Assembly (NCBI RefSeq): GCF_000011065.1 | Contig: NC_004663.1 | Coordinates: forward strand, 5,766,001-5,830,000 | Direction: 5' to 3' | Length of the DNA stretch: 64,000 nt | From: Bacteroides thetaiotaomicron VPI-5482 | GTDB lineage: Bacteria > Bacteroidota > Bacteroidia > Bacteroidales > Bacteroidaceae | In this document: positions 26,747-34,674 of the stretch, piece after piece | How the letters are laid out: the number at the start of each line of letters is the position of its first letter | Numbering within the stretch: position 1 is the stretch's first letter | Program-made: the position numbers and the translations under genes | The notes under the pieces: generated by a model | Seen by the model: the letters and a program-made list of their open reading frames with translations, nothing else | Told to the model about the DNA's origin: nothing | Databases searched by the model: none

Positions 26747-29700
26747 ATGGTAAAAGCATGGAGAGAAAAGGTTGTAATTCCTACTTATGAAGTAGGTAAA
26801 CCGGAAAAGAATCCTATTTTCCTGGAGAAACGTGTCTACCAGGGCAGTAGTGGGGTAGTTTATCCTTATCCTGTCATCGAATCGATGTCCGATGAAAAAG
26901 TAGATAAGGAATACGAAGCTATCTTTATTGAAAACGAATACATCAAGGTGATGATTCTGCCCGAGTTAGGCGGTCGTGTACAAATGGCTTATGATAAGAT
27001 CAGGGAACGTCATTTTATTTATTACAATCACGTGATTAAACCTGCATTGGTGGGGCTGGCAGGTCCGTGGATTTCGGGAGGTATTGAGTTTAATTGGCCT
27101 CAGCATCATCGTCCCAGTACTTATATGCCTGTAGATACGACGATTGAAGAAAATGCTGACGGCAGCGTCACTGTATGGGTGAACGAAATGGAACGGATGT
27201 TTCATCAGAAAGGGATGGCGGGCTTCACGCTTCGTCCGGGACATGCTTTTCTCGAAATAAAAGGGGTGCTCTACAACCGTACCGAAGTGCCGCAAACCTT
27301 CCTGTGGTGGGCGAATCCTGCCGTAGCGGTGAACGACTACTATCAGAGTGTATTTCCGCCCGACATCAATGCGGTGTTCGATCATGGAAAGCGTGCCGTA
27401 TCCAGCTTCCCTATAGCAACGGGTACTTATTATAGGATGGACTATTCTGCCGGAGTAGACATTTCGAACTATAAGAATATCAAAGTTCCTACTTCGTATA
27501 TGGCTGTCAACTCCCGTTACAACTTTGAGGGTGGCTACGAAAACGACACTTGTGCAGGTATGCTTCATGTGGCAAATCATCATATTTCTCCGGGCAAAAA
27601 GCAATGGACATGGGGAAACGGTGATTTCGGCCGTGCATGGGACCGTAATCTGACTGACGAGGACGGACCTTACATCGAACTGATGGCTGGTGTCTATACC
27701 GAGAACCAACCGGACTTTACATGGCTGCAACCTTACGAAGAAAAGAGCTTCGTACAGTACTTCCTGCCTTACCGTGAACTGGGAGTGGTGAAGAATGCAA
27801 GCAAAGATTTGTTGATGAACATAGAACCGGAAGGTGAAAAGGAGGTACGTTTCAAGATATTCGCAACATCTAAGCAGGTGGTTAATGTAGTGCTGAAAGG
27901 TGACGATGGAAAAGTGTATTATAGCAGGCAAGTGACCATTACTCCGGAAGAACTATTGAATGAAACGGTAGACGTAGCAGGGGAGAAGTTGAACAAACTG
28001 AATCTTGAAATCACCGCAAACGGCAAGGAACTGCTTTACTGGCATGCCGAACCGGACGAAGTAAAACCGATTCCGGATGCTGCCGAAGCTGCTTTGTTAC
28101 CGGAAGAAATAAAAACAACCGAGCAACTCTATCTGACAGGTTTACACCTGGAACAATACAGACACGCCACCTATAATCCGGTAGACTATTACGAAGAAGC
28201 CTTGCGCCGTGACCCGATCGATGTACGTAGCAATAATGCACTCGGATTATGGTATATCCGTAAAGGCCGTTTCCGTAAAGCTGAACAATACTTGCTTACG
28301 GCAGTGAAGACCTTGCAGAAGCGCAACCCGAACCCGTGTGATGGAGAGCCTATCTATAATCTCGGACTTGCCTTGAAATATCAGGGACGCTATAATGAGG
28401 CTTACGACCGTTTCTATAAATCATGCTGGAATGCAGCCTGGCAGGATGCCGGTTATTTTGCCTGTGCTCAGATTGCTACGATGCAAGGACGTCTGGAAGA
28501 CGCTTTGGACGAAGTGGACCGTTCGCTTATCCGCAACTGGCATAATCATAAGGCACGTGCTCTGAAAACGACCATTCTCCGTCAGATGGGGAAAGCGGAA
28601 GAAGCCTTGCAAGTGATTGAAGATTCATTGGCTATTGATAAGTTCAACTTCGGTTGCCGTTATGAGAAGTACCTGATAACCAATGCTGCCGAAGACCTGC
28701 TTACTTTAAGGGCGATGATGCGTGGCGAAGCTCACAACTATGATGAAATCGCACTTGATTATTGTGCTGCCGGTTGCTGGACAGAAGCCGCTTCTTTGTG
28801 GAATGTAGCTATCGCTGAGGGCAGTGTAACGCCAATGACTTATTATTACTTGGGTTGGTGTCTTGTTCAGGGTAAGTTATCCGGGGCGGAACAGGCATTT
28901 GCCGATGCTGCCAACGCTTGTCCGGACTATTGTTTCCCTAACCGCCTGGAAGCCATCCTTGCTTTGCAATGTGCTATGGAACAAAACCCGAATGATGCGA
29001 AAGCACCTTATTATCTGGGTAATTTGTACTACGATAAACGTCAGTACGATTTAGCACTCGAAGCATGGGAAACTTCCGCCGGACTGGATGACAAGTTCGC
29101 TACGATATGGCGTAATCTGGCTTTGGCTAACTTTAACAAAAAGGATGAAGAAGCAACGGCCATCGAATATATGGAACGTGCTTTCCAACTCGATACGACC
29201 GATGCACGTGTGTTGATGGAATTGGATCAGCTCTATAAACGTGTCCGTCGTCCGCATTCCGAACGTCTGGCGTTCTTGCAGCAATACCCCGAATTGATAG
29301 CGCAACGTGACGACCTCGTACTGGAAGAGATCACTTTGCTGAATCAGACAGGCGAGTATGAAAAGGCTAAAACGTTACTTGATGCGCATATCTTCCATCC
29401 GTGGGAAGGCGGCGAAGGAAAAGTACCGGGACAATATCAGTTTGCCCGTGTGGAACTGGCGAAGAAAGCACTTGAAGCCGGGAATTACAGTGAAGCTGTC
29501 TCGTTGCTGGCAGAGTGTCTTGAATATCCGCATCACTTGGGTGAAGGTAAGTTGCACGGTGCACAGGAAAATGATTTCTATTATTTCATGGGTTGCGCTT
29601 ATGAAGGTCTGGGGCAGAATGACAAAGCGGTGGAATGCTGGGAACAAGCGATTGTCGGTCCTACCGAACCGGCTGCTGCCATGTACTACAATGATGCAAA

Positions 29701-30028
29701 ACCGGATAAAATTTTCTATCAGGGACTGGCTTTGTTGAAACTGAACCGCATGGATGAGGCTAACGGACGCTTCCATAAACTGACAACTTACGGAGAGAAA
29801 TATCTTTTTGACAAGGTTAAAATGGATTATTTTGCAGTGTCACTACCCGATTTGTTAATATGGGAAGATGACCTGACCATACGAAACGTCATTCACTGCA
29901 AATATATGATGGCATTGGGTTATTGGGGATTGAACGAAAAAGAGAAATCCGTTCGGTTGCTGAGTGAGGTAGAAAGATTGGATATCAATCATCAGGGTAT
30001 TCAGGCTTTTCGTAGTCTGATTGGGTAG
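26747..30028 (+). CDS. DUF5107 domain protein with tetratricopeptide repeats
   Basis: A 1093-residue protein without signal peptide. The N-terminal 400 residues form a DUF5107 domain, a galactose-mutarotase-like beta-sandwich (LPELGGRVQMAYDKIRERHFIYYNHV; WPQHHRPSTYMPVD). From about residue 470 to the end lie repeated TPR-like helices (for example YNLGLALKYQGRYNEAYDRFYKS and YYLGNLYYDKRQYDLALEAWE). The family is often coupled to sugar uptake or glycoside breakdown, and here it is co-transcribed with a sugar porter. It may bind or process a sugar in the cytosol; the reaction is unknown. Confidence 0.88.
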   Translation: MVKAWREKVVIPTYEVGKPEKNPIFLEKRVYQGSSGVVYPYPVIESMSDEKVDKEYEAIFIENEYIKVMILPELGGRVQMAYDKIRERHFIYYNHVIKPALVGLAGPWISGGIEFNWPQHHRPSTYMPVDTTIEENADGSVTVWVNEMERMFHQKGMAGFTLRPGHAFLEIKGVLYNRTEVPQTFLWWANPAVAVNDYYQSVFPPDINAVFDHGKRAVSSFPIATGTYYRMDYSAGVDISNYKNIKVPTSYMAVNSRYNFEGGYENDTCAGMLHVANHHISPGKKQWTWGNGDFGRAWDRNLTDEDGPYIELMAGVYTENQPDFTWLQPYEEKSFVQYFLPYRELGVVKNASKDLLMNIEPEGEKEVRFKIFATSKQVVNVVLKGDDGKVYYSRQVTITPEELLNETVDVAGEKLNKLNLEITANGKELLYWHAEPDEVKPIPDAAEAALLPEEIKTTEQLYLTGLHLEQYRHATYNPVDYYEEALRRDPIDVRSNNALGLWYIRKGRFRKAEQYLLTAVKTLQKRNPNPCDGEPIYNLGLALKYQGRYNEAYDRFYKSCWNAAWQDAGYFACAQIATMQGRLEDALDEVDRSLIRNWHNHKARALKTTILRQMGKAEEALQVIEDSLAIDKFNFGCRYEKYLITNAAEDLLTLRAMMRGEAHNYDEIALDYCAAGCWTEAASLWNVAIAEGSVTPMTYYYLGWCLVQGKLSGAEQAFADAANACPDYCFPNRLEAILALQCAMEQNPNDAKAPYYLGNLYYDKRQYDLALEAWETSAGLDDKFATIWRNLALANFNKKDEEATAIEYMERAFQLDTTDARVLMELDQLYKRVRRPHSERLAFLQQYPELIAQRDDLVLEEITLLNQTGEYEKAKTLLDAHIFHPWEGGEGKVPGQYQFARVELAKKALEAGNYSEAVSLLAECLEYPHHLGEGKLHGAQENDFYYFMGCAYEGLGQNDKAVECWEQAIVGPTEPAAAMYYNDAKPDKIFYQGLALLKLNRMDEANGRFHKLTTYGEKYLFDKVKMDYFAVSLPDLLIWEDDLTIRNVIHCKYMMALGYWGLNEKEKSVRLLSEVERLDINHQGIQAFRSLIG

Positions 30029-30100
30029 GAAGTATTGGTTCTTGGTTAGGACCGGCGTACTCTTGTTTCAGTCCGGTGCTAACCAAGTACTTCTTCCTGT
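30027..30100. terminator. Long hairpin between convergent genes
   Basis: Arms AGGAAGTA, CTTGGTTAG and ACCGG (30027-30055) pair imperfectly with CCGGTGCTAACCAAG and TACTTCTTCCT (30072-30098). It spans the whole gap between the DUF5107 and lactonase genes and likely stops transcription from both sides. Confidence 0.7.
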
Positions 30101-31252
30101 TTATGGTACAAACTTAATGCAGACAGGCTTGTCCACCTTTATATCTTTACGTATATCCGTCAGTAATCCTGTATCCGTATCCCTTTCATAAACCTGTATC
30201 ACATTACTATCCCGACAAGCCACCAGCAAATACTTGCCGTTAGGCGTGATAATGAAATTGCGCGGGTGAATGCCTGTCAGTTGATAACCGACTTTCGTCA
30301 GCATACCGTTTTCCGGATGGATACTGAAGATCGCCAGCCCGTCAGCCTTTAGCCGGTTACTTGCATACAGGAATTTGCCGTCCGGGCTGATATGAATATC
30401 ACCACTTCCTTTGGCTCCCACAGTGTCGGCAGCAATAGTCTGAATTTCTTTTAACTCTCCGTCGTTATATTCAAACGCAATGACTGTTCCCGATAGTTCA
30501 TTGATGAGATACGCATAGCTTCCATTCGGTGCAAATGTCAGATGGCGGGGACCCGAACCGGCTTCTACTTTATAAGAGGCGGGACTTCCTTCTTTCAGAA
30601 AAACATCTTCATTGTCTGCCTTTGCATTCGGATTAACAATAAATTTGTGTATCTGGTCCGTGCCCAGATCGTCTGCAAATAAGTATTTGCCATCCGGCGT
30701 GATGCGGACACAATGCAGATGCGGTTTCTCCTGACGTTCCTTGTCGGCTCCCGAACCTTTGAACTTCACCACCTCAGAAGCGGGGAGAAGTGAACCGTCC
30801 TTATCGATCGGGAAGACAGAAATGCTTCCTCCACTGTAATTGGCAGTAACCACATTACTTCCGTTGGTAATGATGTAGCAAGGATCTTCGCCTCCGGTTT
30901 TCTGCGTATTCAGCAGTCGGAAAGTTCCTTCCTCCTTATTGAAAGCAAATGCGTTGGCAGCAGCTTGTTCGTTGCTGAATTCGCTGACTGCATAGATGAA
31001 TTTGCCGTCGGCAGAAGGTACGAGATAAGATGGGTTTTCCACTTCCGCTTCACTGAGTGCGGTTGCGGTTCCGTTTTCTTCATTGAATCGGAAACTATAG
31101 AGACCTTTACTGTCTCCCGAAGTGTAAGTACCGACAATCATTGTCAGGTCCTGTTCTGCTTCATGGGAGCCTTCGGTCCGGGAAGCCTTTTTTGATGTAC
31201 AACTAGATGTGAACATACCGATAATACAGATGGTTGCAAAAGTTTTTAGCAT
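30101..31252 (-). CDS. Lactonase-fold (6-phosphogluconolactonase-like) lipoprotein
   Basis: A 383-residue seven-bladed beta-propeller of the YbhE/lactonase family (repeated blades such as LVPSADGKFIYAVSEF, CVRITPDGKYLFADDLG, HISPDGKFLYASNRL). Cytosolic members hydrolyse 6-phosphogluconolactone, but this one has a lipoprotein signal (MLKTFATICIIGMFTSSC, cysteine at 18), so it sits in the envelope and its substrate is uncertain. I use the ATG at 31252 rather than the upstream TTG at 31279. The 22-bp array at 31334-31440 lies just upstream. Confidence 0.87.
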   Translation of the reverse strand: MLKTFATICIIGMFTSSCTSKKASRTEGSHEAEQDLTMIVGTYTSGDSKGLYSFRFNEENGTATALSEAEVENPSYLVPSADGKFIYAVSEFSNEQAAANAFAFNKEEGTFRLLNTQKTGGEDPCYIITNGSNVVTANYSGGSISVFPIDKDGSLLPASEVVKFKGSGADKERQEKPHLHCVRITPDGKYLFADDLGTDQIHKFIVNPNAKADNEDVFLKEGSPASYKVEAGSGPRHLTFAPNGSYAYLINELSGTVIAFEYNDGELKEIQTIAADTVGAKGSGDIHISPDGKFLYASNRLKADGLAIFSIHPENGMLTKVGYQLTGIHPRNFIITPNGKYLLVACRDSNVIQVYERDTDTGLLTDIRKDIKVDKPVCIKFVP

Positions 31253-31320
31253 ATATAGGTTCTTTTTATTAGATAGCAACTTCCTTAGTCTATACTAATG
31301 TCTTGTATAATAGATGATTG

Positions 31321-31441
31321 CAGTTTCCTTGTCGTTCCCTTACGAGGACACGATGGTTTCCCGACGAGGAAACGGTCGTTTCTCTACGGGGATACTTGCG
31401 TTTCTCTACGAGGAAACTGTCGTTTCTTTACTTGAAACGGA
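31321..31441. repeat. Tandem array, exact 22-bp period, about five units
   Basis: Units begin at 31334, 31356, 31378, 31400 and 31422, with a partial unit before. The consensus is GTTTCTCTACG followed by AGGAAACTGTC; each half carries GTTTC or GGAAAC, so neighbouring halves are partly inverted. It lies between the DUF6078-like gene and the lactonase gene, both read leftwards, hence upstream of the lactonase gene. Confidence 0.85.
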
Positions 31442-31449
31442 AATCTCCC

Positions 31450-31890
31450 TTACCTGTCCCAGTTATACTCTACTATATAACTGTCGAAATACTCACTTTG
31501 AATGACTCCCAGTTCTTTGGCGGTATTTATAATCCATTGCTGCTCGGCGGGAGTGAGCGCCAGTTTGCCACTGCGTTTCAAGTAGTAGTTTTTACGTCCC
31601 AGATATCCGATCATCCGGTAGCGGAACGTGTTTGCCACGCGCACTGTGAGTGCATTTATTGTGCACATGAATCCTTTGGCGTAGCGCACCTTTTCGTTCG
31701 AACAGAAATAGTCACATTTTTCTTTTATGCCCTTTATATGGTTTGGATTCATAATTGGCAGAAAAACTTTGTTTGCAGGGGCGTGTTTTAAAGCTATCTG
31801 TCGCAGGCAAGTCGAGGCTTGCGGGCAATTTTCGGCAGCGCACATTCCGAATGTGAAAGGTACTTGAGAATAATCAAATGGTTCTTCCAT
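31450..31890 (-). CDS. Cysteine-rich conserved protein (DUF6078-like)
   Basis: A 146-residue soluble basic protein. Cysteines are grouped as CAAENCPQASTC near the N terminus and CDYFC in the middle, a spacing that could bind a metal or iron-sulfur cluster. The C-terminal half (ALTVRVANTFRYRMIGYLGRKNYYLKRSGKLALTPAEQQWI) is basic and may bind nucleic acid. From memory it resembles DUF6078 of Bacteroidales. The frame is open to 32079, but a promoter (31926-31933) inside it supports the ATG at 31890. The gene is next to ssrA, divergently. Confidence 0.65.
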   Translation of the reverse strand: MEEPFDYSQVPFTFGMCAAENCPQASTCLRQIALKHAPANKVFLPIMNPNHIKGIKEKCDYFCSNEKVRYAKGFMCTINALTVRVANTFRYRMIGYLGRKNYYLKRSGKLALTPAEQQWIINTAKELGVIQSEYFDSYIVEYNWDR

Positions 31891-31925
31891 TGCTTTTTGG
31901 GGTTGATAGTATTTATTATATTCCA

Positions 31926-31933
31926 CAAATGTA
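31926..31933 (-). promoter_or_regulatory. Promoter -7 box of the DUF6078-like gene
   Basis: Minus-strand TACATTTG fits TAnnTTTG and lies 36 bp before the chosen ATG. A TTTC about 21 bp further upstream may serve as the -33 box. Confidence 0.55.
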
Positions 31934-32088
31934 CGGATAATGTTGGTAAGTTGGAAATAACCGGACCTACAAATGTTGTATGTCTGGGAACCAAGTCTGC
32001 CTCCGCTCATGATATATCTCTGTATACCGGATAGCATATCATCGGCTAATATTTGCAAATATATGATGGTTAGTAACAAAAGAATATG

Positions 32089-32096
32089 TATCTTTG
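32089..32096 (+). promoter_or_regulatory. Candidate promoter of ssrA
   Basis: TATCTTTG fits the -7 consensus. It lies 115 bp before the mature tmRNA 5' end, implying a precursor trimmed by RNase P. The -33 region is weak. A perfect 14-bp palindrome ATATTTGCAAATAT (32049-32062) lies just upstream. Nothing else is seen in 31934-32211. Confidence 0.5.
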
Positions 32097-32211
32097 TGCC
32101 AAAGAAAACAGGATTATTGAAAGGATATGATGTATTATTTATCCCTTATTTGTTTCTCAAATATAAAATAACGATTGTTCTCTTTTGATTTTCAGACCGT
32201 TATAAAGTCAT

Positions 32212-32607
32212 GGGGTTGACTGGATTTGACAGCGGGCAGAAATGGTAGGTAAGCATGCAGTGGGTCGGTAATTTCCACTTAAATCTCAGTTATCAAAACT
32301 TTATCTGGCGAAACTAATTACGCTCTTGCTGCTTAATCGAATCACAGTAGATTAGCTTAATCCAGGCACTAGGTGCCAGGACGAGACATCACTCGGAAGC
32401 TGTTGCTCCGAAGCATTCCGGTTCAGTGGTGCAGTAACATCGGGGATAGTCAGAAGCGGCCTCGCGTTTTTGATGAAACTTTAGAGGATAAGGCAGGAAT
32501 TGATGGCTTTGGTTCTGCTCCTGCACGAAAATTTAGGCAAAGATAAGCATGTAGAAAGCTTATGATTTCCTCGTTTGGACGAGGGTTCGATTCCCTCCAG
32601 CTCCACC
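32212..32607 (+). ncRNA. ssrA: Transfer-messenger RNA (tmRNA)
   Basis: Rescues stalled ribosomes by trans-translation. The 5' end GGGGTTGACTGGATTTGACA pairs with the 3' end CAGCTCC to form the tRNA-like acceptor stem, and the T arm GAGGGTTCGATTCCCTC is present at 32581-32597. The tag frame at 32307-32336 reads GETNYALAA followed by TAA, the type expected for Bacteroides. It is one-piece, not permuted. The discriminator A is at 32605, so the terminal CCA is probably completed enzymatically. A strong terminator follows at once. Confidence 0.97.
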
Positions 32608-32618
32608 TGAAAACAAAT

Positions 32619-32650
32619 GAAAGCTCTGATTATCAGAGCTTTTTCTTTTT
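32619..32650 (+). terminator. Rho-independent terminator of ssrA
   Basis: Stem AAGCTCTGA / TCAGAGCTT (32621-32629 with 32633-32641) with loop TTA, then TTTTCTTTTT. Between it and the sigma gene at 32923 the sequence is AT-rich and I see no gene. Confidence 0.9.
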
Positions 32651-32922
32651 ATGGGTTTTCTCCCTTATTCCCCTTTTTATTGTTGATTTGTTATTTTTCC
32701 TTTTTTTAGATACAAAGTCAATTTCTTATACATACTTTTATTCTCTTCTCTTTTGGTATGACGATATCGCTATTTGGTATTGTCAATATTTATGTGTTTT
32801 TGTTTTATATACGGAATAATTATAAATATATGCAAACAAGTATTAATAATATATCTTTATTATGTTCTAATCTTTGAGAATGTCTATTTTTATACTTGTA
32901 ATCGATAATAATCTTAGCGGAT

Positions 32923-33474
32923 ATGGAAAATAATGTTAACCAAATTGAGCTGAAGTTTCAGCGTTTTTTTATTTCTAATTTTCCGAAAGTAAAGAATTAT
33001 GCCCAGCTGTTGCTTAAGTCGGAAGTTGATGCTGAAGATGTTGCTCAAGATATTTTCTGTAAGCTTTGGTTACAACCGGAAATATGGCTTGACAATGAAA
33101 ATGAATTAGATAACTACCTCTTTATAATGACCAGAAACATTATTCTGAATATCTTCAAGCATCAGCAAATCGAACGGGAATATCAGGAAGGATACCTTGA
33201 GAAAACAGTACTTCATGAATTGATAGAAGGGGAAGATGCCCTTAATAATATATATTATGAAGAAATGTTGCTGGTTGTTCGCCTGACTTTGGAAAAAATG
33301 CCTGAACGGCGAAGGTTAATATTCGAGCTGAGTCGTTTTAAGGGATTAAGTTATAAAGAAATCGCAGAAAAGCTTAATGTTTCCATCCGTACGGTAGAGC
33401 ACCAGGTGTATTTAGCACTGATAGAACTAAAAAAAGTGCTTCTATTTTTATTTTTTCTATTTTCCTTTAAGTAG
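32923..33474 (+). CDS. ECF-type RNA polymerase sigma factor
   Basis: A 183-residue sigma-70-family factor with only regions 2 and 4. Region 2 contains DAEDVAQDIFCKLWLQPEIW and the promoter-melting NYLFIMTRNIILNIFKHQ. Region 4 has the helix-turn-helix RFKGLSYKEIAEKLNVSIRTVEHQVYLALIELKK. Such factors in Bacteroides pair with a FecR anti-sigma and switch on an adjacent susC/susD locus when the SusC receptor is loaded. The FecR gene follows after 43 bp. The C terminus is unusually hydrophobic (LLFLFFLFSFK). Confidence 0.95.
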   Translation: MENNVNQIELKFQRFFISNFPKVKNYAQLLLKSEVDAEDVAQDIFCKLWLQPEIWLDNENELDNYLFIMTRNIILNIFKHQQIEREYQEGYLEKTVLHELIEGEDALNNIYYEEMLLVVRLTLEKMPERRRLIFELSRFKGLSYKEIAEKLNVSIRTVEHQVYLALIELKKVLLFLFFLFSFK

Positions 33475-33517
33475 TGTTTTTCTTTTAGTTGTATTTAGTG
33501 TATAAAGGAAGAAATTA

Positions 33518-34507
33518 ATGATGAAAAACTATATTCAACAGATCATAGAGTTATTCGGGCATAATGAGTATTCATTGGCTACGCGTAGAAAAGTGCAGCG
33601 ATGGTTGGCTGACGACAATCATGCGGAAGAAAAAAAAGAAGCACTTCACACGTTGTGGCAACAAGCGGGAGAACAGAAAGTACCTCGCGGAATGCAACAG
33701 TCCATATTACGGATGCAACAAAATCTGGGAATGCAGTCTGTCGGTTCCGGTAAAAAGTATCAGTTACTTATATGGAGAGCAGCAGCTATTTTCCTGTTGG
33801 CAGTATCGTCTGTTTCTATCTATCTGATGTTGGAGAAAGACAAACTGCAAAAAGACTTGGTAGAATGTTTCATACCAACGGCGGAAATACGTGAACTTAC
33901 ATTGCCCGATGGTACCCGGGTGATGCTAAATTCGAGAAGCACCTTACTGTACCCGGAGCAGTTTGCCGGTAAGACCAGAAGTGTATATTTGATTGGCGAA
34001 GCAAATTTCCAGGTAAAGCCGGATGAAAAACATCCTTTTATAGTGAAAGCCAATGATTTTCAAATAACAGCTTTAGGTACAGAGTTTAACGTGAATGCCT
34101 ATCCGGAGAACAATGAACTGATTGCAACTCTGCTGGAAGGTAGTGTGAAGGTAGAATTTAATAATCTGATATCTAATGTAATACTTAAACCCAATGAGCA
34201 GATAACGTATAATAAACAGACCCGGAAACGTAGCCTCCAATCGCCTCGGATAGAGGATGTGACTGCCTGGCAGCGTGGAGAACTGGTTTTCAGTGATATG
34301 CATCTCGATGAGATTTTTACGAGTCTCGAACGCAAATTTCCCTATACCTTTGTTTATAGCCTTCACAGCCTGAACAATAAATCGTATAGTTTCCGTTTCC
34401 AACAGCAAGCCACTTTGGAAGAGGTGATGAAGATAATAACGCAGGTGGCAGGGGATGTGAAATATATAATTAAGGGGAATAAATGCTATATAACTGATAA
34501 AATATAG
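33518..34507 (+). CDS. FecR family anti-sigma factor
   Basis: A 329-residue membrane-spanning regulator. The cytosolic N terminus (about 1-85) binds the sigma factor; a single transmembrane helix lies near residues 88-106 (LIWRAAAIFLLAVSSVSIYLM); the periplasmic FecR domain includes LPDGTRVMLNSRSTLLYPEQF and TALGTEFNVNAYPEN; a C-terminal STN-like segment (DMHLDEIFTSLERKFPYTF) ends the protein. It transmits the signal from the N-terminal extension of the SusC protein encoded next, which also has an STN domain. The gene is intact. Confidence 0.95.
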   Translation: MMKNYIQQIIELFGHNEYSLATRRKVQRWLADDNHAEEKKEALHTLWQQAGEQKVPRGMQQSILRMQQNLGMQSVGSGKKYQLLIWRAAAIFLLAVSSVSIYLMLEKDKLQKDLVECFIPTAEIRELTLPDGTRVMLNSRSTLLYPEQFAGKTRSVYLIGEANFQVKPDEKHPFIVKANDFQITALGTEFNVNAYPENNELIATLLEGSVKVEFNNLISNVILKPNEQITYNKQTRKRSLQSPRIEDVTAWQRGELVFSDMHLDEIFTSLERKFPYTFVYSLHSLNNKSYSFRFQQQATLEEVMKIITQVAGDVKYIIKGNKCYITDKI

Positions 34508-34558
34508 AAAAACGATTGTTGAACCTTTTTTAACTTAATGTACTATGCAAAAAAGTAT

Positions 34559-34584
34559 CCGGAAGAAATGGCCGTTTCTCCCGG
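34559..34584. promoter_or_regulatory. 26-bp near-perfect palindrome upstream of susC
   Basis: CCGGAAGAAATGG followed by CCGTTTCTCCCGG is symmetric except for two paired A/G positions, which become G-U pairs in RNA. No T-run follows, so it is not a standard terminator. It lies 51 bp after the FecR stop and 91 bp before the SusC ATG. It may be an operator, an RNA structure, or a processing site that separates regulator and PUL transcripts. Confidence 0.6.
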
Positions 34585-34674
34585 ATGTGAAATCATTGTC
34601 CTTCTAATATTAGCGTATCTCGACGCTATTTCAATTGATCATAGAATAATAACCAATTAACTAATACTAAAAAG

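Noticed and set aside
26966..27931. 321-residue frame antisense to the DUF5107 gene
   Set aside because: Histidine- and valine-rich shadow frame of a confidently coding region.
31318..31791. 157-residue forward frame across the 22-bp array
   Set aside because: The frame crosses a noncoding tandem array and the opposite strand of the DUF6078-like gene; the 22-bp period shifts frame at each unit, so the translation is not repetitive protein.
32562..32819. 85-residue open frame after ssrA
   Set aside because: It overlaps the tRNA-like 3' end of tmRNA and its terminator; the rest is AT-rich low-complexity translation.
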